A stretch of 64,000 nucleotides of DNA, from positions 126,001 through 190,000 of the forward strand of contig JAQFVV010006549.1 in the NCBI GenBank assembly GCA_028023455.1, given 5' to 3'. Below the pieces are notes generated by a model. The model was not told the origin of the DNA, did not search any database, and saw only the letters and a list, made by a program, of their open reading frames with translations. Position numbers and translations under genes: made by a program. The DNA comes from Epiperipatus broadwayi (lineage: Eukaryota; Onychophora; Udeonychophora; Euonychophora; Peripatidae). Shown piece by piece: positions 11,941 to 22,758 of this stretch (the stretch's first letter is position 1; every line of letters starts with the position of its first letter).

Positions 11941-12396
11941 TTACACTTCTGATGGGTATGGGATTAAACTTCTAGCGTTGTATGTCCCTTTTTCACCATC
12001 TGGTGTAGTTAATACAAAAGCATTCTCTCCCACTTTTCTAAAAATCTTGTACGGACCTTCATATAATTCTAGAAATTTTCTGAACTGATTTCTTTGTAGG
12101 TTGCTAACATGGGGTGTTCTAATAAGAACTAGATCATCAACTTTGAACAGATGTGGTCTATTATGGGATTGCTTTATTCTCTTAGCACCCATAACATGTA
12201 GATTTACTTTGGCTTGATTTAAGTCATGATTTCTATCTATTGGCTCTCTTATCAAAGGTATAGGTGTTTGAATTAATAACTTTTCATGTTTGCCATAGTG
12301 TAGACGGAATGGTGTAAAGCCTGTGGATTCATTGCAAGTACTATTTATATATTTGACAACCTCAAGAGAGTTTATGGACCCACTGTGTATGATCAT
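11941..12396 (-). pseudogene. E2 integrase C-terminal part
   Basis: This frame continues the integrase of the upstream ORF after a frameshift near 12365. It shows the end of the core fold (HSGSINSLEVVKYINSTC, TGFTPFRLHYGKH) and then the C-terminal module with LYEGPYKIFRKVGENAF, which matches the GPY/F motif of Ty3/gypsy integrases. It ends in LIPYPSEV, 218 bases before the polypurine tract. The first residues duplicate the out-of-frame end of the neighbouring ORF, so the ATG at 12396 is not a true start. The module normally helps integrase bind DNA or chromatin and multimerise. Confidence 0.9.
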
Positions 12397-13669
12397 CAGC
12401 TACATAAACCCTGAATAATCTACCGAGCTCCCGCATAACACATTCGCAAGGATTAGACTGCGGATTTCTAATGGAGCTCATAACATGTCTGAGGTGTTGA
12501 GTTCGAATCCACTCATTCCATCTACTAGATATAAAAGCAGTTGCATGATCAGTAAGAATTATTTCTGGCTTTCCAACTAATGGAAATTGATACTCAAGCA
12601 TACATTTAATTACATAATGAGTGCTGGTTTTAGGTACTGGGTAGGCTGAGACTAATTTACTAAAAACATCATACGTAACAAGTATAAATTTTTGATGATT
12701 GAATGGTGGCAGAGGCCCATAAAAATCGATCGCTAATAATTCATTAGGACGATCTGGAATAATGGGTTGCATGATTCCCACGTAAGATTTACTACAGTGT
12801 TTAGATTTTAGACATACTTTACACGTTTTAATCTTTTTAATTACGCGTTTGTACATTTTATTCCAAAAAAATATCGATTTTAATATATACATAATTTTTG
12901 GTGCTCCATAGTGCCCATAGCTACTATGAACATACATAATTAGTTTATCAATCATGGAGTTAGGGACAACTATTCTCCATGATTCTCCCTGATTGTAATT
13001 TATATTGTACATAAGCAAATTTTGATAAATTTTATATTTATTAAAAATCATTTTAACGCGTTTATTTTTGCTATTTATATTATCATGATTATTTAAGATA
13101 GTCATGATCCTATTTAATCTCATATCCTGACTCTGAATCATAGTGAGATTATTATAATCATCAGCTATAGATTCATCCCTAACCAAATCTATGTTACTGA
13201 CAATAATGTTTTGATTAACAGGATTTTGTGACATTAAACAGATAGGGTGGTGGCTAAGAATATCAGCAGGGATATTCTGTCTCCCTTCAATATAAAGTAC
13301 TTTATAATTGAATTGTTGGAGATACAAGCTCCACCTAATAAGTCTCTCATTACTGAGGTAGCTTTTATTTAAAAACTCTAAGCTTCTATGGTCGGTCAAT
13401 ACAATCACAGTAGAACCTAGTAAAAATTGCCTTAATTTCTGAAAAGCCAAAACAACAGCTAGGGTTTCCTTTTCAGTAATAGTGTAGTTCAACTCAGCAC
13501 CTCTTAGATGTCTGCTCAAGAAGTACAATACATGAGGTACCTGATCCTCATCGAGTTGAAATAACACTACACCCAGACCATAGTAACTACTATCTGTTTT
13601 CACATAAAATATTTTATTGAAGTCAGGATAACTTAAAATTACGTGTTTTAAAAATTTATCTTTAATCAA
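12362..13669 (-). pseudogene. E2 RNase H and integrase catalytic core
   Basis: Residues 1-140 are RNase H, with the acidic residues in KTDSSYYGLG, ITEKETLA and VLTDHRSLEFLN. The linker ends at NIPADILSHHP. Around residues 240-290 is the integrase zinc-binding module (HSSYGHYG, then CKVCLKSK). The DDE core follows: LLAIDFYGPLPP (first D), PEIILTDHATAF (second D) and NPQSNPCECVMREL (E). The function in the live element would be degrading the RNA of the RNA/DNA hybrid and joining cDNA to the target. The upstream start is artificial: protein similarity continues backwards in this frame to about 13750, where it shifts into the RT frame. Downstream it shifts near 12365. Confidence 0.93.
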
Positions 13670-13719
13670 ATTAAATTCATGGTCATGATCAGGGGTCCAC
13701 CTCCACCTCTCAATCTTTT

Positions 13720-14430
13720 TTAGTAATTTAGATAAATGTATGGTGTCCTCGCAAAATTTTTATAGAAGCGGTTGTAATAATTACATAACCCAAAAAAAGA
13801 TTTCAGCTGCTTTACCATTTTTGGTGTGGGGAAGCGTTGAATAGCTGCTATCTTTTCTGGATGGGGCTGGATACCATGCTCACTTATCAAGTGTCCCAGA
13901 AAAGTAATTTCTTTCGCTGCTATTGAACACTTCTCCAAATTAATTTTTACATTTTTTGCACTGCATTCACTAAAAAACATTTCTAAATGTTGGAGATGCT
14001 CTTCTAAACTGTCAGAAGCAATGACGATATCGTCCACATACATGACAATCTTTTCTTTTAATTGCTTTGAAAAGATCATGTCCAAACATCTGATTAAGCC
14101 AGCCCCGCTATTAATGAGACCAAAAGGTATCCGTCTGAAAACATATGACTGACCTTTAAAACGAAATGCTGTGTATTGCTGATCATTCTCATGTAACGGT
14201 ATTTGCCAATAACTAGCTGTTAAATCAAATGTAGAGAAAATTGACCTCTTATGAAACTTAGTTAGGAGCTCATGTACAGATGGAGGAATGTCATGCTCTG
14301 GTACAGTTATAGAATTCAACATGCGAGCATCTAAACATACCCTAATATTGCCATCCTTCTTCTTTACAATAACCAATGGGTTTACATAAGGAGAAGGGCA
14401 CTTTTTGATTATATCCCACTCTAGCATCAT
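13720..14430 (-). pseudogene. E2 reverse transcriptase domain
   Basis: Clear RT fingers and palm: PLVIVKKKDGNIRVCLDAR, motif A FSTFDLTASYWQIPL, motif B FRRIPFGLINSGAG, motif C with the catalytic MYVDDIVIAS (YVDD) and motif D/E region ITFLGHLIS, then the FFGLCNYYNRFYKNFA connection that precedes RNase H. The frame breaks near 13750, and a single TAG at 14440-14442 separates it in frame from the preceding 110 codons. Motif B has GAG where relatives usually have a proline-alanine-containing string. Apart from the breaks the domain looks well conserved, so inactivation is recent compared with the relic at 57-60 kb. Confidence 0.94.
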
Positions 14431-14442
14431 GTCTATTTGACT

Positions 14443-14772
14443 CTATACCTTGTCCTGATATTGATATGGGATCGGGTACATCTTTTGATGGAAAGGATCA
14501 TTACACTTCAACTTAATACGATGGGTATATCCCTCTATTATACCAGGGATTTTAGAAAAAATGCTTTTAAAGCTATACATTAATTGATATAATTTCTCAT
14601 TTAATTTAGAATCGACTGCACATATATGTTCAATTTTTGCTTTTATGCTAGCATCAATCAATGTATTATGGATGCATAGTAATTGATTGGAAAGGTTATG
14701 CACACCATATTCAAAATTAAGCCTTTCCTTCTTACAGGTAAAAATTTTATTAGAAAAATCTATTTTAGTCAT
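14443..14772 (-). pseudogene. E2 protease-RT linker and RT N-terminus
   Basis: About 109 codons in the same frame as the RT ORF, ended by one in-frame TAG. The segment has FKSIFSKIPGIIEGYTHRIK and then a PIPYQYQDKV string, which matches the RT-proximal region of Ty3/gypsy pol (peptides with the pattern Fs..PG.t....H.I). It overlaps the end of the protease frame by a few bases, a frameshift at about 14765-14770. The overlap could in principle be programmed, but pol in this family is usually continuous here, so I take it as decay. Confidence 0.82.
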
Positions 14773-15154
14773 TTAAAATCGTGAAGTCAACACCTATTAT
14801 GGCTTCATGTATCAATCCAGGCATAATAAGAAAAACATGCCCAAACTCTGTATTATTAATTTTGAAGGTAATCCAAACTTGTTTATTTGTTAACTTAGTT
14901 CTCTTTCCATTTGCTAGAGTTACATGTATCGGTTTTACTGGCAGTGAAGGTATATCACCTTTTATGCATACCAGATTTTTATAAGTTGACTCTGATAATA
15001 TGGAAGCTTGGCTTCCAGAGTCAATCAATGCCTCAACTTTTATATTTTTAATGTTTAAAATTACAACCGGACATTGATACGTAATAGGTGGTTCACCTAT
15101 TGTAAAGGGTTCTAAGACATCAATGTCTAAATCCAAAGTATTCAGCATCCACAT
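14765..15154 (-). pseudogene. E2 aspartic protease (retropepsin-like)
   Basis: The active-site triad is visible in VEALIDSGSQASILS (D-S-G), followed by the flap-like stretch and a hydrophobic GLIHEAIIGVDFTIL motif typical of the second psi loop in Ty3/gypsy proteases. About 130 residues is the expected size. The frame starts just after a TGA and lies in a different frame from gag, 64 bases after the gag stop. In the live element it would be made by frameshift or readthrough from gag and would cleave the polyprotein. Confidence 0.85.
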
Positions 15155-15218
15155 CTGATCATTCCCATTTCATTAGCACCTGGTCCTTGCAAAGAGGAAC
15201 TAATCCACAAAGACCTCT

Positions 15219-17366
15219 TCAGTTTAACTTTTTCTCACTTGTTTTTATATTGGGTTTCTTTAAAATGGTAGTAATACCACTAGTAGAGGGTTGATTATTT
15301 TGCAACTCTACCCTACTTCTAGATTTGTCAAATCTAACCGCTTTCTTAGCATATGGATATACCCTATTTCTATCACTAGAACTATATCTTCTTTTAAAGC
15401 CTATTTGATGCCTTTCATTATTATAGTCAACATTGATATTAGATAATGGATAGTTATTTCTGTCTCTATTTGTTTTGAATCTATTATCTAAAGATGTTTC
15501 AGTGTTTTCTAGTGCATCTAATACTTCTGACACCTCTTCTATTGAATAACGGTCCGCTGCAATTAATAGTTGCTCCACATTTCTGGGCAAATTGTGTCGT
15601 ATTATCCTTACTATCTGTCCTTCAGACAATGGACATGCCGTTAGTGTTTTTAATCGAATAGCCTGACTTCTAAAGAAACTAGTATAGCTACCTTTATGCG
15701 ATTGATATTTTTCCTGAGTTATCTGGAACCTAATGCTATCTTGCTTGTCAGCGTTCCAGAAACTACCTGTTATTAAACATCTAAAGTCACCATAGGTATT
15801 TGGCCTTTCAAAAAGTGACTGCCACCAGTCTTTGGCAGTACCTCCTAAGTGATTACTACAGATGGCCAACTTTTCCTTTTCAGTTAAAACACATATTGAG
15901 AATAGTTCATCTAAACTATTTAGAAATTCATATGGATTTTCGGCATGGTCACCTCTAAATGGTTTGACCCTCATAAAGCGTAATGCCATCGAGTTATTTG
16001 TTCCTCCCTCACAACTAGTATTTCCTTTAATTATTCTGCTGTCTATTTCTTTATTACTATCAGATTCTATTTGATTACCTTCCTCCTTTCTTACATATTC
16101 TATTTTATCTATTGGGAATGGACTTTTATATTCTTCATCTTTACTATGCGATGCTTTTTCTTTACCTATTTCTAATGTTTGATTGCTAATGGATTTTATC
16201 TCTTCTATTTGTTTGTATACCTGTTGTAATTTTCCTTCCAAATTTACCTGTCCAATCACTTGATCTATGTATATCTTTTGTTCCTGTCTAAACCTATCTA
16301 AGTTTTGATCTATAGCTTCCTTATACTCATTACTATTTCTCTCTACCTGCATGACTTGTTCTTTTACGTCCTTTTGTAAGCGCTTTATACTCTCACCTAT
16401 TTTGGACCTGCACTTCTGATCATCCTCCTTCCCAATATTAAAATCCTTTAATTTTCCCATCAAACCTTCTTCTATTTCTTCTTTTATATCTCTCCTATTT
16501 TGCACTACTAAATCATTAAACTTATCCACTAACTCTCTCTCCATTTCATCTTTCATCCTTATTCTACTCTGCATTATCTCTTCCTTTATCTCATATATTT
16601 CATTCTTAATATCTAATTTATTATTATCAAACTCCTGTTTTAACTTACTATTATTGGTCTGACATTGACTGATAGAATCCTCTATTTGCTTGTTTATACC
16701 TTTTATAGCAATTTCAGAAAATTCTGTAAACTTAGTCTTGAGCAATTCCTGATTATTACAATCTATTTGTTCTATTTCCTCCCTTAAAACACTAATAATT
16801 TTTTCACTATTGTCCAATCTTGATTCCAAGCCATTAAATTTATTATGTGCTTCCTCCTTAAAGTCTTCCATGGTCTTACAAGTATCATTGAGTTTTTTAT
16901 TCATACTGTCTATACACGCTTTGATTTCATTACTATTTTTACTCATAATTTCATTGATCTCTTCTCTATTTTTTCTATTATCTTCTTGAATCTCTTCTCT
17001 ATTTTTTCTATTATTTTCATTGAGATATTCAAATTTTATATTACTCTCTTCTCTATTTCTACTTATATTCTCATTAATCTCTTGAATCTCTTCTCTATTT
17101 CTACTTATATTCTCATTAATCTCTTGAATCTCTTCTCTATTTCTACTTATATTCTCATTAATCTCTTTCATCATCAGTGCTATTTGAGACAATGAGAAGC
17201 TATCTACATCTCTTTTATGTGAGACTACTTCTTCTTCCTCTATTTTTAATTCCCTAATCTTTTCTTCTCCTTTTATTTCGTCATCTGTAATTTGTACAAT
17301 ATTTGTAATTGTTTCTATATTAATTGTTTCTTCCGCTTCCCTTTCCTCCTCACAACTACTATCCAC
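15219..17366 (-). CDS. E2 gag polyprotein (about 715-735 aa)
   Basis: Residues 1-60 are acidic. About 70-400 is a long predicted coiled coil, including three exact-looking tandem copies of ENISRNREEIQEIN (42 bp each, about 17040-17165) and further NRKNREEI variants. About 469-640 is a retrotransposon gag capsid-like domain (FRGDHAENPYEFLNSLDELF, AKDWWQSLFERP, then FRSQAIRLKTL). The C-terminus is basic (FKRRYSSSDRNR) without a CCHC knuckle, so nucleic-acid binding would rely on basic residues. The listed first codon is GTG. The frame stays open upstream to a TGA near 17448 but contains no ATG there; it crosses an A14 run (17413-17426 on the opposite strand). The first in-frame ATG lies about 60 codons inside. 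The start is therefore uncertain or damaged. Confidence 0.88.
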   Translation of the reverse strand: MDSSCEEEREAEETINIETITNIVQITDDEIKGEEKIRELKIEEEEVVSHKRDVDSFSLSQIALMMKEINENISRNREEIQEINENISRNREEIQEINENISRNREESNIKFEYLNENNRKNREEIQEDNRKNREEINEIMSKNSNEIKACIDSMNKKLNDTCKTMEDFKEEAHNKFNGLESRLDNSEKIISVLREEIEQIDCNNQELLKTKFTEFSEIAIKGINKQIEDSISQCQTNNSKLKQEFDNNKLDIKNEIYEIKEEIMQSRIRMKDEMERELVDKFNDLVVQNRRDIKEEIEEGLMGKLKDFNIGKEDDQKCRSKIGESIKRLQKDVKEQVMQVERNSNEYKEAIDQNLDRFRQEQKIYIDQVIGQVNLEGKLQQVYKQIEEIKSISNQTLEIGKEKASHSKDEEYKSPFPIDKIEYVRKEEGNQIESDSNKEIDSRIIKGNTSCEGGTNNSMALRFMRVKPFRGDHAENPYEFLNSLDELFSICVLTEKEKLAICSNHLGGTAKDWWQSLFERPNTYGDFRCLITGSFWNADKQDSIRFQITQEKYQSHKGSYTSFFRSQAIRLKTLTACPLSEGQIVRIIRHNLPRNVEQLLIAADRYSIEEVSEVLDALENTETSLDNRFKTNRDRNNYPLSNINVDYNNERHQIGFKRRYSSSDRNRVYPYAKKAVRFDKSRSRVELQNNQPSTSGITTILKKPNIKTSEKKLN

Positions 17367-17449
17367 AATGAATTCAGATATTTCCTCTACTGAACTGTTA
17401 TCTTGATTATCCTTTTTTTTTTTTTTCTTTATAATACTTTTTCCTCAAA

Positions 17450-18082
17450 ATTTAATATCCCAATAATATGTTACTATTAACTTCTCATAAAATAATTTCT
17501 TACCAGTTCTTTTATCTCATCCAACCATCACCCACAATAACTATAGACAATACCTTCTATACACGTTATACTATCTAACTAATTATAATAACAATAACAA
17601 TTAAAATTATGTGTGTCACAACATCATTTCCCACATGCATGATTCACAAATACTTTGCACAAACTAAAACACTTTCAAATATATTTTTCAATAATACTTC
17701 AATAATTGACATGGTCATATTAAATACCAATAATCGTTAGCCACATATGCACATTTTAAATTTTGTTTGTCAATTGACCCACAATAGTATAGTACGATTT
17801 TTTAAACAATCAGATTATCTACCACATAAAATTGAAATTATTTTAATAACAAATACTTAGTTTACTTTGATAACTAAATCCTAATAATTATTTCTATAAT
17901 CAAATATGAAATTATCTACTTCTGTAAAATATGTCTATTGACAATCTCCCGATTTACATGAACAAATTCAAATACTAACTATATGTAACTCCACTACGCA
18001 TCGTGCAGTCTCATTGGAAGAGCAAAATTTAACCTTCTGTTAGTTGAATCCCACCTATCGATTATAGTTCCAACTACACATC
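17450..18082 (-). other. E2 leader (5' untranslated region)
   Basis: AT-rich sequence between the gag frame and the primer-binding site. There is no ORF of note. It includes the older copy of the LTR-edge/primer-site block at 17991-18040. Confidence 0.6.
17991..18040 (-). repeat. Decayed duplicate of the E2 primer-site/LTR edge
   Basis: Plus-strand CCACTACGCATCGTGCA here parallels CCAACTACACATCGTGCA at 18070. The match continues, more weakly, through the primer-site-like block into TTTAACCTT versus TCTAACCTC at the LTR edge. The offset is about 79-80 bases. I read this as an old tandem duplication of the LTR/primer-site border. Confidence 0.55.
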
Positions 18083-18103
18083 GTGCAACACGTTGGGCGA
18101 TCA
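18083..18103 (-). promoter_or_regulatory. E2 primer-binding site, tRNA-Lys type
   Basis: The plus strand reads GTGCAACACGTTGGGCGATCA three bases before the LTR. The 3' end of metazoan tRNA-Lys(CTT) is CCCCACGTTGGGCG plus CCA, so 11 bases in a row (CACGTTGGGCG in part) agree, with mismatches in the terminal CCA. tRNA-Lys is the known primer of many gypsy-type elements. The imperfect CCA end may reflect mutation. Confidence 0.65.
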
Positions 18104-18106
18104 CAA

Positions 18107-21100
18107 TCTAACCTCCCCCCGCGCATCCTCTACCCCAAAATATACTGTTTATTACGAATATTACGGGTTCTAGCTCAGTTAACAAATAAATAAATGAAAT
18201 ATTCAGCATTAATTAAAATGATTACTAGCTCTAATTTTTAAAATACAAATACGGTTCAATTTTAAAATGAATGAACAAATATTTACTATTTTCATGAGAC
18301 ATGGAGTGAGATAGACTACATTGAGCCATTATCCACACGATACTACCTCAATGGCATAAGAACACTATCCCCCCTTTTTACTATACCAAATAACTAACTC
18401 ATAGTATTCTTACAACTTTCTAAGCTCTATTCACTACGATTAAAATAATAATCATATCTTAATCTTCTTTATAACAAGAATCTAGCTTAATTAAATAATT
18501 GAAGTAAAATAAAATAAAATCTCAGGTTCATAAATTGTATTCTAACTGATTTAAAATTACGGTAGTAAAATATGAAAAGGGAATTTTATGTCATAATCTA
18601 CTACACGGCAACTAATAATAATAAAAATAATAATAACAATAATAATATAATATAATCTTATTTCTTCCTAAATGAAATAAATAAATATGTACGCGGTAGT
18701 ATTTTTAATAATCTGACAACAAAATACGTGTGCAACATTAGCATATAATTTAATGTAATATTGTGCCAACCGACTTATGACCAATAAATAATATAAAATT
18801 ATGATCTTTTAATTTTAACATACCAATAAATTCTCAAAATTCTTATAACACTTTTATGTTTACCTTTTGTGCAAAATCTATATGTCTGTTTCAATTATAA
18901 ATGTATCGTGATTTCATGCATCCATGTGGACAAATAACAACTCGGACACAAAAACTTTAAACAAATTTAAAACAAAGTTTATTAACAACATAAATAAATT
19001 AACAATATTTTTACACTATATACATTGGATATCCCTTACTTTCATATCTCAACTTAGTTTATAAAATGAAATCAAAATATTATTTACTTTTCCTAGTTAA
19101 ATCTTATTTTTTAACACTTAAGAAAATACAGTATTATTACTTGATTTATTATTATGGTTAACCTATTACAAAATGCATTTCTTATATGATTATCACAAAC
19201 ACTTTTCATCCCTAATATTATTAAAATTACATTTTTTTTAAATTTTTTTTTTTTTTTTTACATTCGTAATAAAATTCTACAAAATAACAAATTTTAGTTT
19301 TATATTGGTTGTATGGAATCTTACAAAGTCAAAACATTATTCTACATTCTGTATTAGGTTTCTATTATTCATTATCCGATGTTTATTAATCCTAATATTT
19401 TCATTCAAGCCTTACTTTGGATGATATAATTATAACTATTAATATACCATGCACAAGTATATGTTTATTATACCTTATTGAATTTTCTCTTGATAAATAT
19501 GCAATACTCATTCCCTCCAACATTAATAATTAAAAAAAAAATTCAAATTTTATTATCATTTTTAAATACTTGGTTTAGATTTCTTTTCAAAATCTTATAT
19601 TCATTTCTGAATTAATTTTACAATGTATTATATGATTCTTTCTCTCTTTATGATATTTTGGACTTTCAATTTTAAAGTTACACAATTCTATACATTCAAG
19701 CAAATAAACTATTCTTACACAAACAATAACATATCTTCAGTTCTATTTTATTCATTATTTCTTTGAAAATATCTTTCTGACCGATGCAGATTCACAAAAT
19801 AAGGATAGCGAAGATAGATGCATAGGATCAAAATACAACTAGAATATTACTCGTCATATACCTTGACAATCATGGCACAGTGAATTAAAAGACACTATAG
19901 AGGAGTGACCTTTACCTGTCTACCAACCTCTATCATAGGAACAATGCTAAAGCTATTTCTTCAGCTTTATTCTAACATCAAAAAGTTTAAAAGATATGCA
20001 AAACACTGTCCAAACCATATGTGTTCAGTCATAGGACTTTGTTAACTATACTAAATCACACAAAACTAAATATGATCCAAATCCCTTATATTTTCCTATT
20101 TCTTAAAAAAAAAAACACATCATCTTGGTTTCCTCTCCCCTAGTACTTCCAAGTCACTATCCGATCTTATTTCTCAAGATTTTTTCTATACTGTACATCG
20201 ACAAATACATATCTGCATTACTAACAATAATAAAATTCATTAATATTTTAAAACTATTCCACTGTTCTATAAGAAAATCTTTTTACTACATTCCTCCGTA
20301 TATTTAATCATATAAAAACTATTTAAATATCTGAATACTTTATCACATGAAAGTTCAAAAGAATCCCACAATTGTTCTGTTAAATTATATTATTAATATA
20401 CTTTAAATAAATTGTTGCATGCATATTCCGAATTACTCCTATCTCATTATATGTTAAAATGTTGCATAAAATGTGTACATATAATTAAGACTTTCACACT
20501 TCATTCTTAATCAATAGATGATCTAAAAAAAAATACATTATGCATTATAAATAACCATCAAAATTACCAAATGACCTTTATCTCCTCGATCGCGTTCCGT
20601 AGGCTTCACCATCCATTTGATCCTTGTAGATATAAGATTCACATCCATACACTTTATTTTAAACACTATTTCTATAATTTTATCAAGTTATTATATTTAA
20701 ATTTTATTATTAATAAATTTATGTTTTATGTTTTCCCTAATCTCACATAACATTTTATATTTTAAAATAAATTAGTAAAAAATATTCAAACTATATTTAC
20801 TGTACTCCTTCATCAAATTTTCTTGAAAAACTGTTCATACTAAAGCCAAAAAAAAAATTGTTTATAATTTCTTTTTCAGTCACTTAATGTTCCTCTCTTG
20901 TTTTTCAATTTTAAAGTAAAACAAATATTACTTCGTTCAATAAATATTCATGAATGATAATCCTTGGTTTTTATAATATTTAATACAATTATTAATTATG
21001 ATATTAGTTCATCGTAAAGAAAACTTTTAAATATTCTCTTCTAATATTTCTTGCTAATATTTTCTCCCGTGTGACTTTTACGATGCATCTTCTTAGTACT

Positions 21101-22744
21101 TTGATTTAAATATTCAATAAAACTTTTCTGTTTCCATGGATTTATTTCATTAAGTAAATTAGATTTATATTCTCCAAATCTTTATCTTTATTAATCATTT
21201 CTCTAATGAACACTTTATAATATTTTTAATTCATCTTAGAGAAAGTTTTTCTGTTCCTTTTTCATAAAACACAATAGCTCTTTCATATTATTATTCTGTA
21301 ATTTTTTTTTTTCTTTTAAAATTTTGGTACTATATACTTTGTAATGTTTCCTTTAAAAAGATAAACATTCTTTCTCCATTATAACTTTTACATATTTTTT
21401 TCTTTATGATATACGCATCTTAATTTTTTCCATAGAGAAAAATAAAAAACTTCGGAGTAGCCTTTTTAAAATTGTGCGTCATAATTTTTCCTGATGGCAA
21501 GTAACTTTTTTTTTAAGTTTTCGTATAGTGTCCCAATTATATTTATCTGAGTTCTAATGATGTTCCTGGTTGATCACAAATAAAGCTGTATTCAAGGCAC
21601 TTTCCAATTATTTTTACTTTATCAATACTTTTAGGTACTTTTTCCTTGTACTTCCATTTTTACTGTAAGGTTTCTGGTTAAACTTGAATAAAAATCCTGG
21701 TAAGAAATCTTTTAAATTAGCCATCCATGTAAAGGCAGTTCAAAAATATTATATTTTAAAAACAAAACTTTTAAAATAAATACAAAATTTTTAAATTATA
21801 ACACTTTTCTAGCTTACGATCTTATCAGCTACAAAAAATGTTCCTCCTTCCTTTACTTACACATTCCTTCTTTTCTTCTGCTCCGTCTAATTCCTATTTT
21901 TCGTCTGCTAATTTACCTCCGTTGATTGGTTAATGACTTTTTTAGCGCGAACAAATTTACACATTTTTAGTTTTATAATAGATTAAACTTTTTAAAATAA
22001 AGAATTTATGAAGTCATGTCTTAAAATATTATTTAGAATAGTATTTTTAAATTCAATTATAGTTTTATCAAAATCATTTAAAATTTTAAAACAATTATTA
22101 AAATAACATTTAATATTTTAACTTTTACTTTAACGATAGATAGCAATTACATTTAGTTTTATAATTCACAAACTTTATTATTATATTCTAACAAGCGTGT
22201 GTGTGAAGGTATATAATATACAGTCACATGATTACTAACTTTATCAGATGATTTTTCTTTTTAATTTACGTCTCGGTCTAAACTACCAAAACTGATATAT
22301 TTTATAAAAATTTGGAAAATAATTTAAAAATGTAGAACTAAATATAATTCTCACCATTTCAAAGTTTACCTTAAAATATATTATATTAAATTTGGATATT
22401 AATTACAATTATAAGATTACATATAGCGTTTATTTAATTTATTAGTTTTAAGAATATTACAATTGAATTATTATTATACTTTTAACTATTCGTAGCTGTG
22501 TTATTTTATATGGCCAGCTTTTACAACCATAAGCAAGGATATTATTAAGCTTTATTTAACTGTTTTCTCTTAAATAATAATCCCTTACATTTTTATATAC
22601 CAGGTATTCTTCAGCCTTAAATTGTACTATAAAATCTAATCGATCATACAATTATCAATATATTACACAAACGTATTTTAAAATTTAAAATTTTTTTTAG
22701 CAATTGACCATTCTACCTTATTATGACCTATAGATAAGGGCACA
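18107..22744 (-). repeat. E2 right LTR (5' LTR in element sense), 4.64 kb
   Basis: Partner of 7100-11723. It shares boundaries TCTAACC at the inner edge and GGGCACA at the outer edge. Contains, like its partner, only AT-rich non-coding sequence. The element promoter should lie here, but I could not pick a TATA box with confidence in such AT-rich DNA. Block 19814-19872 differs strongly from the left LTR. Confidence 0.9.
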
Positions 22745-22758
22745 ATATATATATATAT
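22745..22758. repeat. (AT)7 junction between E2 and E3
   Basis: Fourteen alternating AT bases lie between the E2 LTR start (...GGGCACA) and the E3 LTR start (TGTGCC...). The whole forms a perfect palindrome GGCACA-(AT)7-TGTGCC. Confidence 0.8.

Larger units (their letters stand above)
7100..22744 (-). mobile_element. E2: 15.6-kb Ty3/gypsy LTR retrotransposon with giant LTRs
   Basis: Two near-identical LTRs (7100-11723 and 18107-22744) flank a 6.4-kb internal region that reads on the minus strand as gag, protease, RT, RNase H, integrase. The order RT-RNaseH-integrase places it in Ty3/gypsy (Metaviridae), not Copia. The polypurine tract is at 11724-11741, and a tRNA-Lys-like primer site is next to 18107. 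There is no envelope-like ORF between integrase and the 3' LTR. Pol is broken by one stop and several frameshifts, so the copy is inactive. Flanks are (AT)n on both sides. Confidence 0.93.

Noticed and set aside
7100-22744. Envelope-like ORF that would make E2 an endogenous retrovirus
   Set aside because: Only 218 bases lie between the integrase stop and the polypurine tract, so there is no room for one.
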